Below, in pieces: positions 34,901 through 46,165 of a stretch of 64,000 nt of DNA. The notes under the pieces were generated by a model. That model did not search any database and was not told the DNA's origin. It worked only from the letters and a program-made list of their open reading frames with translations. Each line of letters begins with the position of its first letter. The first letter of the stretch is position 1. The DNA is taken from NCBI RefSeq assembly GCF_040412425.1, contig NC_089742.1, positions 73,951,625 to 74,015,624 of the forward strand. Reading direction: 5' to 3'. This stretch comes from Macrobrachium rosenbergii (Eukaryota; Arthropoda; Malacostraca; Decapoda; Palaemonidae). The translations under genes were made by a program, and so were the position numbers.

Positions 34901-34986
34901 GTTACAGCGCGCGTGTTTAGGCCGCTAAGGCGTTTTGGAGAAATCCTGGAGCCAAGACTGGTCGCCGTGTGAGTCGCTAATGGCTC

Positions 34987-35004
34987 CGGGATACTCGGTC
35001 ACCA
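34987..35004 (-). other. Putative primer-binding site of element B
   Basis: The minus strand immediately inside the LTR reads TGGTGACCGAGTATCCCG, starting TGG as tRNA-primed elements do. The priming tRNA was not identified. Confidence 0.5.
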
Positions 35005-35005
35005 C

Positions 35006-35427
35006 TGTAAGGTGTCAAAGAAACGAGCAGGTAAAAGTTACTGCTGCTTTATTACAGATCCAGGCAGCTTATATTGCGGCCGACTGACGCCGGGCCGTGA
35101 GAGACAATGGAATTGACTGTGACCTGAGGTCGAAACAATAAACAATAATATGCAGTGAACGAGTACAAATTACAATACAAAACATACAGAGCTACAATAT
35201 AGATACAGTCTTGATGCCTGTGAATGAAGAAACATGTGATACACAATGTGTGACATTCGTATAAATACCATAAAGTAAAAATGATTAAAATGCGTGACCT
35301 GGCACGTTTTAGGCGTGACTAATTGAGCTTGAAGAAAATGGGGGAGTCACCAAGAAAACAAGCTCAGCGGAGACTTAATTAATGGCGCCGCGAAACACTA
35401 TCCTGGCGCCGATTTGGTGACTTTACA
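35006..35427 (-). repeat. LTR of element B (5' LTR in element sense)
   Basis: 422 bp and nearly identical to the LTR at 30,377-30,800. Any promoter for the element would lie here; no clear TATA box was picked out. Confidence 0.9.
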
Positions 35428-36400
35428 TGGCCACTGCCTCCCGTTTTGGATGGGCGAAAAGGCAGGAGGCTTATGCAATTCGGGGAGCTTTACCAAATCT
35501 CTGGTGGTAGTAGCAAAGCCCTGGCCTTTCCTTCTTTTGGTGGTGGGGTGGCCGCCTCCTGTCAACAACGTTGATGTTGTCTGTGGTGGGGTCCTCCAGC
35601 TGGAGGCAGTTGATGGGGTGTGCGGCATGGATGCCCGCTTTGCCGCCCTCGTGGAGTCTGTCAGCTGCTGCGCCACCCTTATCAGGTCCTCGACCGGCAG
35701 GGTTTATGGCTCCGTGATCTGCCCATGGACCTCTGGGAGTAGCTGCCGCAGGAGGATCTCCCTCGACAGGCTAATCTCTTTACGCCTGCTGCTGCTGCCA
35801 GTCTCGGGGAGGAGGAGGAGGTCCTGGAGGGCATGCCATGTTTCCAAGAGGTTTGTGTCCATCCAGGGGTTGATGGCGAGGTTGAGGGCGCAGGCAGCCC
35901 TTTTGGAGACCAGCAGGGAGCAGGTCTCGACGAGAGTGGCCTTTAATTCCTGGAAGGTGGCAGGGCTCATTGTTGACGTCACCCACGGGATTACCTTTTG
36001 TATATCTCCTGCGGTAGGGCGTTGATGGCAATGTCCGCCTTCAACACTTCGTCAGTCAAGCCTGCCACCCTGAATTGCCCCTCGACCCTGTGGAGCCAGG
36101 ATGCTGGGTTCTGATGGGTGAATGGCGGCAGCTTTATGCTGAGGGCCTCCCTCGGTTGGTCCGTCAGGAGGGGGCATCACACGGGAAGCGGGCACCGGCG
36201 TGGAGGAGCGTGCGGGTTTCGGCGTGGAGGAGGGCATGAGAGGGGGTTGCGAGAGGGAGACATCTGCCTCCAAGAAGTTCCCGGTAATTTGTGTGTGGTT
36301 GGGAATGTCTGCATTCATGCTCATTCTGCACTCTCACTTGAAGTGTGAGGGAACACTTGCATCAATACACGCTTGGGAGCGTGCCGTGTGGGTCCACTAA
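35428..36400 (-). pseudogene. Element A gag
   Basis: Minus-strand open segments at 35,704-35,982 (with VETCSLLVSKRAACALNLAI) and 36,052-36,324 (Pro/Ser-rich) match the gag of element B in the capsid-like part. In a neighbouring frame the junction (about 36,060-36,130) reads NPASWLHRVEGQFRVAGL, a conserved gag-like motif of this family group. Frameshifts break the reading frame, and element B has cut off the C-terminal end. Confidence 0.75.
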
Positions 36401-36539
36401 TGATGCCGGTGATTTGCCAACGAGGGTTGGTAACGCCCGAACGCTTTGTTAGAGCGCCATAGTTAGTCCGTTAGGGGCGTGGGTTGGTTCATCGGGCCAA
36501 GACTATGTCGCCGTTTGGGTCCGTTAATGGCTCCGGGAA

Positions 36540-36557
36540 CCGCTCTGGGGGTCACCA
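36540..36557 (-). other. Putative primer-binding site of element A
   Basis: The minus strand beside the LTR reads TGGTGACCCCCAGAGCGG, sharing TGGTGACC with the site in element B. Confidence 0.5.
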
Positions 36558-36558
36558 C

Positions 36559-36949
36559 TGTGAGAGGTGCTAAAGAAAGAGCAGGTAGACAGGTACTGCT
36601 AGTTTATTATCGAAGTGACCCACTTACAAAGTGGCGTGCAGACGTTTGCGTATATGCAGAGACCGTGAGTACAAAAATTTTACATGTGACCTGAGGTCAA
36701 ACTATTTCTCTGCAAAACAGGACAGGTACATACAGAAAACATCATGATTAACAATAACTGGTTGGACATAAAAATACTCTGTCACACATTGTCACACATA
36801 CATGGTACAAGGGCAAATGAATAGATAATAAATAAACAATTCACAACAATGATAATAAGGTTGCAACCATTCGATCTTAGGTCGCATGTGAAGGCACCAT
36901 AGAAAATGAGATGTCTGCCATAGAGAACCCGTTGAGTGGGGACTTTACA
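36559..36949 (-). repeat. LTR of element A (5' LTR in element sense)
   Basis: 391 bp from TGTGAGAGG to GACTTTACA. It matches the degraded LTR at 26,820. Confidence 0.8.
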
Positions 36950-37455
36950 ATACAACCTGCTTCATTTTCATTTCCCACAGTTTATTTCACAATTTCCTTT
37001 ATTCACAGTCTCTATTCATCGTTCACTTCTCACACTTTCAGAGGAGCGGTCCTAGTGTTTTTTAACCTATCCATACAGAGAGGCATCAAAATCTGCTTTT
37101 CTGACCCCTTGACCTCTCTCCTTATAGCTTCACTGGCGAGAGATTATCACCTCTGCCCTATGCTCTAAAATACTGACTTTGGTTGTTGATGACCAGTAAC
37201 AGAAACACATTTGTTTTTGTCCATTAGCCCAACGGTCTCTCTCTCTCTCTCTTTGAATCAGCCAATACAGCCAAATTACTCTGAAGACATTGTGAAGATA
37301 AAGATTAGTAATTTCAAGGTAATACAAAAACACTTAATGATATTGTTAGGAGTCCTCGTAGTTAATATTATTTTATTTTAGTTTAGTTAGACGCTGCTGC
37401 AATATTCATAAAAGTTATGCATGAATAAAACACAATGATGCATGAACTTATAGAA

Positions 37456-37522
<67 letters not shown>

Positions 37523-38035
37523 GGTAGTGTTGATGACGCGCTAAAGTCAGAACAAAGTTTAATTGCTTTCCCAGGGGTTTTCGTTGCCGGCTAGAAACAA
37601 GTGAACATCATCATTTTAGATTTAGAGCATAAAGGGAAGGCAATAATAGTGATAAGTTACCAAAACACTTCCGTCACTGCTCAGGTGTGGGATGGTGAGA
37701 AGAAAATGGTGAATAAAGAAATTGGCGTTTAGAAAATGGTGAACTGAACACTGAATAGTGAAGCAGGTAAGAGGGTGAACAAGGACTTGGCCGACACACC
37801 TCGAACCATGACGTCACGGTGGACACCAGAAACAAAACCGTAAAAGGAAGAAGGAAGGAGAAGGGAGGCAGTTAGACAGTCAGATTCAGAGTAAGAACAG
37901 GCGATGTTTGTGTGGAGTGTGAGGGTGTCGCCCATGTTGCGTTAATTGAACTTTTACAAGATCTCTAGAACTTAATTTTTTACCAAGTCCAAGTTTGGAC
38001 TTAGCGTGTTTCAGTCTCGAGTCCAGCCAACTTCC
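36950..38035. other. No gene recognised; (CT)n and (GT)n(GA)n tracts
   Basis: A CT run lies at about 37,235-37,252 and a GT-then-GA compound tract at 37,456-37,516. The rest is unassigned AT-rich DNA. Confidence 0.55.
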
Positions 38036-38039
38036 CTAA

Positions 38040-38335
38040 AAAGCAGCAATTAAACCTAGATGAAACATTTATAATATAAAGGGAATAATACAGAAACACC
38101 TATGACACTGTTTTCAGTCAAGAACCCAAAGAACTATTTATCCTTAAGTGAACTACCTTGTCCAACTTGTTCCTTAACGACAGAAGCCATACAGATATTA
38201 GCTAAGACCGGGGACAATGGAGAGCCCATAGCAACACCCTCCTTTCGTGCAAACCCCTGATTGTTAAACTGAGAAACCGTTGACGTAACACAGTCTGATC
38301 AGTGAAAAGAATGGGTCCGCCGGTATAGGGAAATT
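38040..38335 (-). pseudogene. Penelope-like element RT fragment, inverted
   Basis: The minus strand at about 38,161-38,270 reads NNQGFARKEGVAMGSPLSPV followed by LANICMASVVKEQVG. This is the RT region typical of Penelope-like elements, just before the active-site box. The box itself is not found. It lies in the opposite direction to the GIY-YIG part starting about 70 bp to the right. Confidence 0.8.
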
Positions 38336-38401
38336 TACATTTTCCTGTTCGTATTCCTCTTGCCTTACGCGCCTTTAAGATATGTCACCCAGAATATGTA
38401 G

Positions 38402-39360
38402 ATGGGGAATTACAACACATAATGCCAACTTTCAGGAGCCTAAGATATCCTACCCACTTTATTGAGAAATCGTTTTCTCGAACGAGGAGGTCGTTCTATT
38501 GTCCCGAAGCAAATAGATATATAACATTACCTTTCAATCCTAACTTCGGGAACATTTGCAGATTTGTAAATAATAATCAGAATGACACAAAAACTGTATT
38601 TAAATACGTTAATACGATAAGACACAGCTCGATAAGATATAACAATAACGATAAAAATCCCATAGTTCCAGGAGTTTATGAGTTACCTTGTAAAGATTGC
38701 AGAGGGAAATATTTTGGGGAAAGTGTACGGGGACTAACTACACGCTTGGGGGAACATAAGCGAGCATTTTCCTTACATTCACAAAACAGTGCAATAGTAA
38801 CTCATGCATTCACAATAACCATAGACCTGACTGGAATGGTGCAAGTATCATTTTCAAAAGTAACAATGTAAACATAAGGCGATTAGTAGAAGGCGCCGCT
38901 ATAAACGTGGGGGAATCTTTTAAAGGAAACACGTCGTTTGTTAACGAAGACCCTGTTACATAGGACGTTCGTTAAAGATTTTAGTGTTAGGACAGGCTCT
39001 GTCTTTCCTTCGCCTGATGCTGCCTCTGCCTCTCCTGCCCCTTTACAGATACTTTGCAACACCCGGGAGTCCGTACCTGTATTCTATGAGACCCCTTCGG
39101 AGGAAGGATTACGTGCAACATTGCAACAGTCTGTGGGAAGATCGAGTACGATAGCAGCCAGCAACATAAACAGAGGAGATGAAATTATTAGTTGGGCGGT
39201 TGACTATTTCCTTCATTGACGTGACCGCTGGAAGAGCTAACCACTATCGCCATCTATTCTTTACGTCATCTTTTCAGCGGTTTACCTCGTCACATTTTTT
39301 GTCATGATTACTCAGTTGGACTGAAGATGAACCCAGGATAGGGTTCGAAAGCTTTTTATA
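38402..39360 (+). pseudogene. Penelope-like element GIY-YIG endonuclease part
   Basis: The plus-strand open frame 38,422-38,871 has the linker ITLPFNPNFGNICRFVN and the endonuclease core GVYELPCKDCRGKYFGE and RGLTTRLGEHKRA. The family's GIY...YIG pair appears as GVY...YFG. This nuclease nicks the target for cDNA priming. After a frame change the segment NVNIRRLVEGAAINVGESFK (about 38,867-38,925) continues the C-terminal region. A tail with GAAGATGAACCC and TTCGAAAGCTTT (39,326-39,355) resembles the usual 3' end of these elements. Frame breaks make it inactive. Confidence 0.82.
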
Positions 39361-39498
39361 CATTTTTATAGTCTCACATTCTATTGATATATTAGTTTGG
39401 ACCTTATACAAAAAAAAAGTGATATGATATACGTATGCCCTTTTCCTAGATGCCCCCCTTGATTGCAACTAAGAAGCCTACAACTCTACCTTTTTACC

Positions 39499-39711
<213 letters not shown>

Positions 39712-40153
39712 TGAATGAATGAGCATGAATATGAATGAATGAATGAGCATTCATATAGCGTTCATATAGGGTAAATGCCACTGCTTTATTAATCCCATTT
39801 TGTATGCATAGATATGAGGCTCTTAGCGATTTTAGTCAATGGTTTATAAAGCAGATTTAAAGGGAGGCATCAATAATTGAGTAGTTTTAGGTCTGGTCAG
39901 TATTTTTAGAGTCTAGATTCCGCGTCCATTTCTAGCAACCTGTACAAGACAGATTCTTTTCCTCTGGAATCTTATTTCGCCTGAACTGAAGGCTTCAACA
40001 CGTTTCTCAAAACATATTTTGGAAATTTGTCTTTTTGTCCTTTTTTTTTTCCAGTTTCCGTTAGAATCATCTAAATAAAATTATATGCTTTGAAGTAGAC
40101 GGAAAGGTGCCACGTTTCCAGTATTGAAAGATGTTTGTGCGCAATTGTTGGTC

Positions 40154-41340
40154 ATGAATCTTTTTGGACCAGTGTCATTGTTTATAAAAGGAGTTCAAAA
40201 CTTTGGACATGATATTGTTAAAAATGTTTTTGGAGGACTAACTAGCCATCTACATGGAAAGACCAATACGATTAAGTCTGCTCTCAGAAACTGGAACAAC
40301 CATTTTGAAACTGATGACACCATTCGGAAGGAAGAATTTCATATCCAAAAGAATGAGGATTTAGAGAAAGAGTTAAGGAAAGAGTGGTCCTGTGTTGAAG
40401 AGCTTCGAAAAGCTCTTGTTGATGCTCGGGAAATGATAAGGAAAATTGAAAGCAAAACTAAGGGCCTTTCCTCGAATACCGAATGCCTATCGAAGAAAAA
40501 TGAAGAATGGGAGGATGCCATGATTAAGAAAGAAAAGGATATCGAACAACTGAAGGGTTTCCTCGCTCGCCAAGAAACAGAACTTGAAAAGAACAAAGGA
40601 AAAATACTCGAACTGGAAGGTGAAAAAAATGTGAATGTGGTCTACATAACCTATCTCAAGGAAAAGGTGAAGGCGCATGAAGCGGAGAGAAAGTAAGTGA
40701 GGAAAGAGCTGGAAGGACGCCCGCGAACCTCACACCAAGAAGTTGTTCCTCGAGCAAGAAATGGCGCTCTTTACAGCAGTCTTGGAAAAAGAGGTCCAGA
40801 GGGATAATTTAGGTGTCCAGTCGAAGGTCCAGAAGCCGGACGATCGAACTCAATCGCTCCAACAGGACTTGGCTGAGGAGGAACCGCAAATTGTCTCGTC
40901 GAAGGAAAAACTCAACGACGAAAGAATGAAAATTGGGTTCGTTCGAGAAGAGGCTCAAGAGATGAAGAACCTCTCTGCGGAATTGGGAAGTGGAAGGAAA
41001 AAGCGGAGGAAGTCCAGATGAAGAGGAGACAAAGCAGGAGGAACAACCACCCCCCCCGAAGTTAAGCAGGACTGTTGAGGATTCTGACTGGCCTCCTGTT
41101 GACTCTGCTGCGTGTCGCTCTGGAGGGGCTGCCATCTTCTGGGTTCTTTCAACGGAATCTGCTGGATGGGTGTTGCCCACGGGAGTACCCCAACACCCAT
41201 TCCCTAGCCAGCCCCTTCGAATGGGCCCAGAAGACCGCAACGCCCCGGAACACGACATAACAGCATCAACAAAACGGCCAGTGAAAATTCAGCCCACTAG
41301 TCCACCCAGTAACTGTAACCCACCTGTATTATATAAATAA
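40154..41340 (+). pseudogene. Intronless coiled-coil protein, frame broken twice
   Basis: The first ATG of the open frame is at 40,154; the frame stays open to a stop at 40,694-40,696. Residues from about 50 on are a long Lys/Glu/Leu heptad-rich coiled coil (for example KKEKDIEQLKGFLARQETEL). The same kind of sequence resumes in another frame at 40,743-41,021 (FLEQEMALFTAVLEKEVQRD) and again in a third frame at 40,990-41,340, ending in a proline-rich tail. A polyadenylation signal AATAAA overlaps the last stop (41,336-41,341). This looks like one coding unit with two frame changes: a processed pseudogene, or a real gene hit by assembly indels. The family is not recognised. Confidence 0.5.
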
Positions 41341-41589
41341 ATACATTGTATCTTAGTTTAACTCCTAACTTATTTTTCCTTGTGTCATATTTCATTCACA
41401 TTTGTAACTTTTAGAGGAAATATAAAACCAGCAATGAAGAATATCTTTTATTTGACCTTAATAAATATATGATGAACAGGTAGTCAGAAGAGGCATAGAT
41501 AAAACTATGCATATTAAATGAAGTAGATAGAGTTATTATATTCATCAGTACTACTCCTACAGAAGGAGTCCTATCTCATTGCGATAATA

Positions 41590-42730
41590 GTAATAATAAT
41601 AATAGTTATGGGGGATTTTGGGCCTCATCCTTGAAGTTCTTAGGCCCTCTCCAGGGCTGCTTCCCCCAGCCTCACAGGATACCTGCCTTCTTACGAAGAA
41701 GCAGCCTCTGGGTTGGACCTTCCCTTCATGGTTGCCCTTAAGAGACTGGCGAGCCGTGGGAGTTTTAGGGCCCATCCTTGAAGTTCTAAGACCCTCTCTA
41801 GGCCTGCCTCCCCAGCCTCTGGGTCGGACCCTTCACTTCAAGGCTGCCCTCAAGAGAATGGCGAGCATTGGGGGCTGTTGGGCCTCATCCTTGAAGTTCT
41901 TGGGCCCTCTCCAGTCTCGCTTCCCCAGCCTGTCAGCATACCTGCCATCTCTGAGGAAGCAACCTCTGGGTCGCACCCTTCCCTTAAAGGCTTCACTCGA
42001 GAGACTGGCGAGCCTTGGGGGCTTTTGAGCTTCATCCTTGAAGTTCTTGGGCCCTCTCCAGGCCCGCTTCCCCAGCCTGGCAGGATACCTGCCTTCCTCT
42101 GAGGAAGCAGCCTCTGGGTCGGACCCTTCCCTTCAAGGCTACTCTCAAGAGAATGGCGAGCCATGGGGGCTTTTGGGCATCATCCATGAAGTTCTTGGGC
42201 CCTCTCCAGGCCCGCTTCCCCAGTCTGGCAGGATACCTGCCTTCCTCTGAGGAAGCAGCCTCTGTGTCGGACCCTTCCCTTCAAGGCTGCCCTCAATAGA
42301 ATGGCGAACCTTGGGGGCTTTTGGGCCTCATCCTGGAAGTTCTTGGGCCCTCTCCAGTCCCGCTTCCCCAGTCTGGCAGGATACCTGCCTTCCTCCGAGG
42401 AAGCAGCCTCTGGGTTGGACCCTTCCCTTCAAGGCTGCCCTCAATAGAATGGCGAGCCTTGGGGAATTTTGGGCCTCATCCTTGAAGATCTTGGGCCCTC
42501 TCCAGGCCCACTTCCCCAGCCCAGCAGAATACCTGCCTTCCTCCGAGGAAGCAGCCTCTGGATCGGACCCTTCCCTTCAAGGCTGCCCTCAAGAATAGGG
42601 CGATCCTTGGGGGCTTTTGGGACCCATCCTTGAGGGGCTTGGGTCCTCTCCAGGCCCGCTTCCCCAGCCTGGCAGGATACCTGCCTTCCTCCGAGGAAGC
42701 AGCCTCTGGGTCGGACCCTTCCCCTCACCA
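41590..42730 (+). repeat. 147-bp tandem array, unit 1 (about 8 copies)
   Basis: Landmark CATCCTTGAAGTTCTTGGGC recurs at about 41,627, 41,774, 41,888, 42,035, 42,182, 42,330, 42,478 and 42,626. The spacing is 146-148 bp except for one shortened copy. Because 147 is 49 codons, open frames appear on both strands by periodicity. Confidence 0.95.
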
Positions 42731-43580
42731 TACTCTTTGCTTTCTCTTACCCAGCTTTTCAAAAATGACTCTTGCTCACTCTGAAGCCTTGCAGATGATT
42801 TGAAGCTTCTCGGAGATTGTTCCTGGAGACTTTGGAGTTCGGTGCATGTGCGAATGGCATTTCTCTCGTTCTTCCAGGAGCTGGAGACCGAATGATTCCA
42901 AAATGTCTTCAAGGAAAATTCCAAAGGTTTTAGATCATTTTAAAATCGTGTTAACCATTACTTAAGAGTTCTTTTTCTAACATAAGCAGTTTCTTTACTT
43001 TAACGAGTCATCTTCTTTTATCTTATGGGATTCCCTCTTACTGATATATATAGATATCCTCGATGACGAGAGAAGGCTTCTGTGTGTTCTTGAAGAAATC
43101 TTCACGACTTCAGGATCCTTTGAAGCAGTGTTCAGCTCCTGAAGCGTTCCTGGAGAATCCAATGGGCTTTTCCAAAGGCTTCAGAGCCTGGAGATCGTCT
43201 TGAAGCCTTCAGAAGCCTCCGGAATTCATCTCCAAGAACGTGGGCTTGTTCATCGAAGCCTTTCATCTCCGATTTCTTCTACATAAAACTCTGTTCTTTA
43301 GTATTGTGCAAGAAATCCAAAGGCTACAGAGCCTGAAGATTGTCCTGAAGCCTTCGGAAGCCAGAGAAACCTCCGACATTCCCAGAAACCTTCGGAATTC
43401 CCAGATTCCTTGCTGTCACCCTGGGGATGGCAAGAATGATCCAGACAAGATCCACTTGGAACATAGAGGGTATATACCTTGAGTTCCGATCTCTCTACCA
43501 GTACCAAGTAGTTCGGTTGTCTTCCACCATGGCGCTGCAAAGCCTTGCGAGCATCTTTAAAGGTCTGGTAACCTGCAAAT
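42731..43580 (+). repeat. Spacer B, unit 1
   Basis: It is shared with 46,166-47,060, 48,300-48,765 (truncated) and 50,366-51,250. It is internally rich in GAAGCCTTCGGAAGCC-like motifs. Confidence 0.85.
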
Positions 43581-43599
43581 TGAAAAGGGGTTTAGTGTG

Positions 43600-44460
43600 A
43601 TTGTGATTTGTTTTTTATCGTTAATGTTTAATGAGTCAGTGTTTAGCGAATGTTTAGGGTTTAGTGAGTAAGTGTTTAGGGAATGTTTATGAGTAAGTGT
43701 TTAGTGAATGTTTAGTTTAGGGTTTAGTGAATGTTTTGTGAATGTTAGCGAATGTTTAGTGTGAAAGTGTTTGGTGAATGTTTAGGGAGTGTTTAGGGTT
43801 TAGTGAATGATTTGTGAATGTTAGTGTTTAGTGAATGTTTAGTGTGTAAGCATTCAGTGAATGTTTACTGAGTGTTTATGATTTAGTGAATGTTTAGTGT
43901 GTGTTTAGTGAGTGTTTAGGGTTTAGTGAATGTTTTGTGAATGTTTAGTGTTTAATTATTCAGTGAATGTTTAGTGTATAAGTATTTCAGTGAATGTTTA
44001 GTGAGTGTTTAGGATTTATTGAATGTTTATAAAGTATTAAGTGAATGTTTAGTGAGTATTTAGTGAATGTCTTGTGAAATTTAGTGTTTAGTGAATGGTT
44101 AGTGTGTAAGTGTTTAGTGAGTGTTTAATGAGTGATTAGTGGATGTTCATTATCTGTTTAGTGTTTAATGAGTGTTTAGGGATTTAATGTGCTTTTGAGT
44201 TTAGTGAGTATTTTAATGTTTAATGAGTGTTTAGTGTATAATGAGTGCTTAGTGAATGTTTAGTGAGTGTTTAGTGTATAGTGAGTACTTAGTGAATGTT
44301 TAGTGTATAGTGAGTGCTTAGTGAATGCTTTGTGAGTGTTTAGTGTTTAATGAATGTTTAGGATTAAGCGAATTTTTACCGAGTGTTTGGGGTACACTGA
44401 ATATTTAGTGAGTGTTATTGTCTTATGAGTGTTTAGTGAGTGTTTAGTGTATAGTGAGTG
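43600..44460 (+). repeat. TTTAGTG minisatellite, unit 1
   Basis: Degenerate tandem sequence built from TTTAGTGAATG and TTTAGTGAGTG modules with TTTAGGGTTTAG variants. The same array recurs at 47,085-48,100 and 51,295-52,130. Confidence 0.95.
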
Positions 44461-44464
44461 CCTA

Positions 44465-44940
44465 GTGGGTCATTTATACAGTGGAATATTGCAACTCTTC
44501 TGTCATAATCTACGTATGATACAAATCAAGTGACTGAAACACCTACTAAATAAAGCTGCAAGATTGACAAAAGGTGTCGACACCTCGGAACAGGATATTC
44601 ATTCTCTATTGTTTGAAATGCACTGGCTATATGTGACAGCATGGTGGGCCATGACTAAGGAGGTTAGATAGTCTAACCTCCTTGGTATGACCCATCAGGC
44701 TATCAAGACTAGCTGCCCAATGTATTTAAGAGCTCTGCAATACATGACACAACTAACGAATGATATCGACACTAATGTCTGCAGAGGTTTCAAGATGTCT
44801 GAGCCAAGATGCACTTCGAGTGTTCGTTGTTGAGCCTTCAAATATGCAACTCCAAGATAATACAATCTGTTCCCACTTGACATTAGGAGGATTAAAAATA
44901 TCAGATCATCCAATAAAGATTGAAAGATTTATTTTCTGAT
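44465..44940 (+). pseudogene. LINE RT C-terminal fragment (Jockey/CR1-like), unit 1
   Basis: The plus strand reads LLNKAARLTKGVDTSEQDIH and then segments such as RALQYMTQLTNDI and RRIKNI near the end. These match the region after the RT core of Jockey/CR1-type LINEs (motif NxAARL, then LHWLP-like, then a conserved RLYNxLP-like end, here YNLFPLDIRRIKN). Stops interrupt it. The same fragment recurs in unit 3 and partly in unit 2b, so it was captured before the unit was duplicated. Confidence 0.7.
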
Positions 44941-45600
44941 GATATGGTAGTGTGGACCTGACAATTAATATGAACTACACACTACGCCATTTGATTCTTC
45001 TGATATATCTACATATGTGCTCATTTGACAAATAAATGCTCAGGTCCTATCCGCTTCCCTGGGAGGAGTGTGACCAAATAAAAAGCCTATACTGTAAATA
45101 AGAATGTGTAAAAACATCAAAGAGAAATAAGATATTTTGTGCAAAAAAAGGATTTTTAGGAAGTGTGTACATGCTCTCTTTCGGGAGAGAGAGCGAGCCC
45201 AGCAAAAAATTTCCCTTTAATGCTCCCAAAGTGAATTTGCAGCAGACGACCGTATGAGACCTTTCTGTCAATTTATAATTCGACGAATTAATAGTTAAAA
45301 AATCTACTGAAATCACTCGTTTCACTGGATTTTGTTTCTTCTTATTATTTCTAGATATTATGTCTCGAATTAACTCTTACACAAAAGTGACTTGGTTATC
45401 TTTAAAAAGTTCGAAGACAATTGGTTTTTCAACAATGGACATTGCGTGTAAAATTGTCGCCAAAAATAATTCAGTCTGCCACATTCCAAGGCTTTATTTC
45501 ATTTACAATCTTCAGCTATCACATTCAGCTCTGTGAAGTTACTTGTTTAGTACAAGAGCCACATAGTCTCACTGCCCAGTGCCATAGGTATGGTATTATT
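44941..45600 (+). repeat. Spacer E, unit 1
   Basis: Shared with 49,016-49,975 and 52,610-53,215. Each copy contains a short hairpin of the form GCTCTCTC...GAGAGAGC (here about 45,172-45,193). Confidence 0.85.
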
Positions 45601-46165
45601 CATTCTTTGGGGCTTTTGGGACTCATCCTTGAAGTTCTTTGGCCCTCTCCAGGCCTGCGTCCCCAGCCTGGCAGGATACCTGCCCTCCTTCGAGGAAGTA
45701 GCCTATGTCAGACCCTTCCCTTTAAGGCTGCCCTCAATAGAATGGCGAACCTTGGGGGCTGTTGGGTCTCATCCTTGAAGTTTCTGGGCCCTCTCCTGTC
45801 CCTCTTTACCAGTCTGGCAGGATACCTGCCTTCCTCTGGGGAAGCAGTCTCTGGGTTGGACCATTCCCTTCAAGGCTACCCTCAAGAGAATGGCGACCCT
45901 TGGGGGGTTTTGGACCTCATCTTTGAAGATCTTGGGCCCTCTCCAGGCCTGCTTCCCAGCCCAGCAGAATACCTGCCTTCCTCCGAGGAAGCAGCCTCTG
46001 AATCGGACCCTTCCCTTCAAGGCTGCCCGCAAGAGACTGACGATCCTTGGGGGCTTTAGGGCCCATCCTTGAGGGGCTTGGACCCTCTCCAGGCCCACTT
46101 CCCCAGCCTGGCAGGATACCTGCCTTCCTCCGAGGAAGCAGCCTCTGGGTCAGACCCTTCCCCTT
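45601..46165 (+). repeat. 147-bp tandem array, unit 2 (4 copies)
   Basis: Landmarks at about 45,625, 45,772, 45,920 and 46,066, spaced 146-148 bp. Confidence 0.92.

Larger units (their letters stand above)
30377..35427 (-). mobile_element. Ty3/gypsy retrotransposon B, nested in A
   Basis: This 5,051-bp element has LTRs of 424 and 422 bp starting TGTAAGGTGTC and ending TTTACA, differing at about a dozen sites by eye. TGGC flanks both ends (30,373-30,376 and 35,428-35,431), a 4-bp target duplication. The interior encodes gag, protease, RT, RNase H and integrase on the minus strand. It splits element A between its gag and protease remnants. Its proteins are close relatives of A's, so the two belong to one family group. 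Frameshifts are present, so the copy looks non-autonomous despite the young LTRs. Confidence 0.9.
26820..36949 (-). mobile_element. Ty3/gypsy retrotransposon A, split by element B
   Basis: Matching LTR sequence at both ends, both beginning TGTGAGAGGTGCTAAAGAAA on the plus strand, bounds gag (35.4-36.4 kb) and protease, RT, RNase H and integrase (27.6-30.4 kb), all on the minus strand. The order PR-RT-RH-IN is Ty3/gypsy. The middle is interrupted by element B. The LTRs differ by large indels, so A is old, and I could not find a matching target duplication. Confidence 0.85.

Noticed and set aside
43600..44460. TTTAGGG words suggesting telomere repeats
   Set aside because: The array is mostly TTTAGTG variants with irregular spacing. 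The usual arthropod telomere repeat is TTAGG, and no regular run of it is present.
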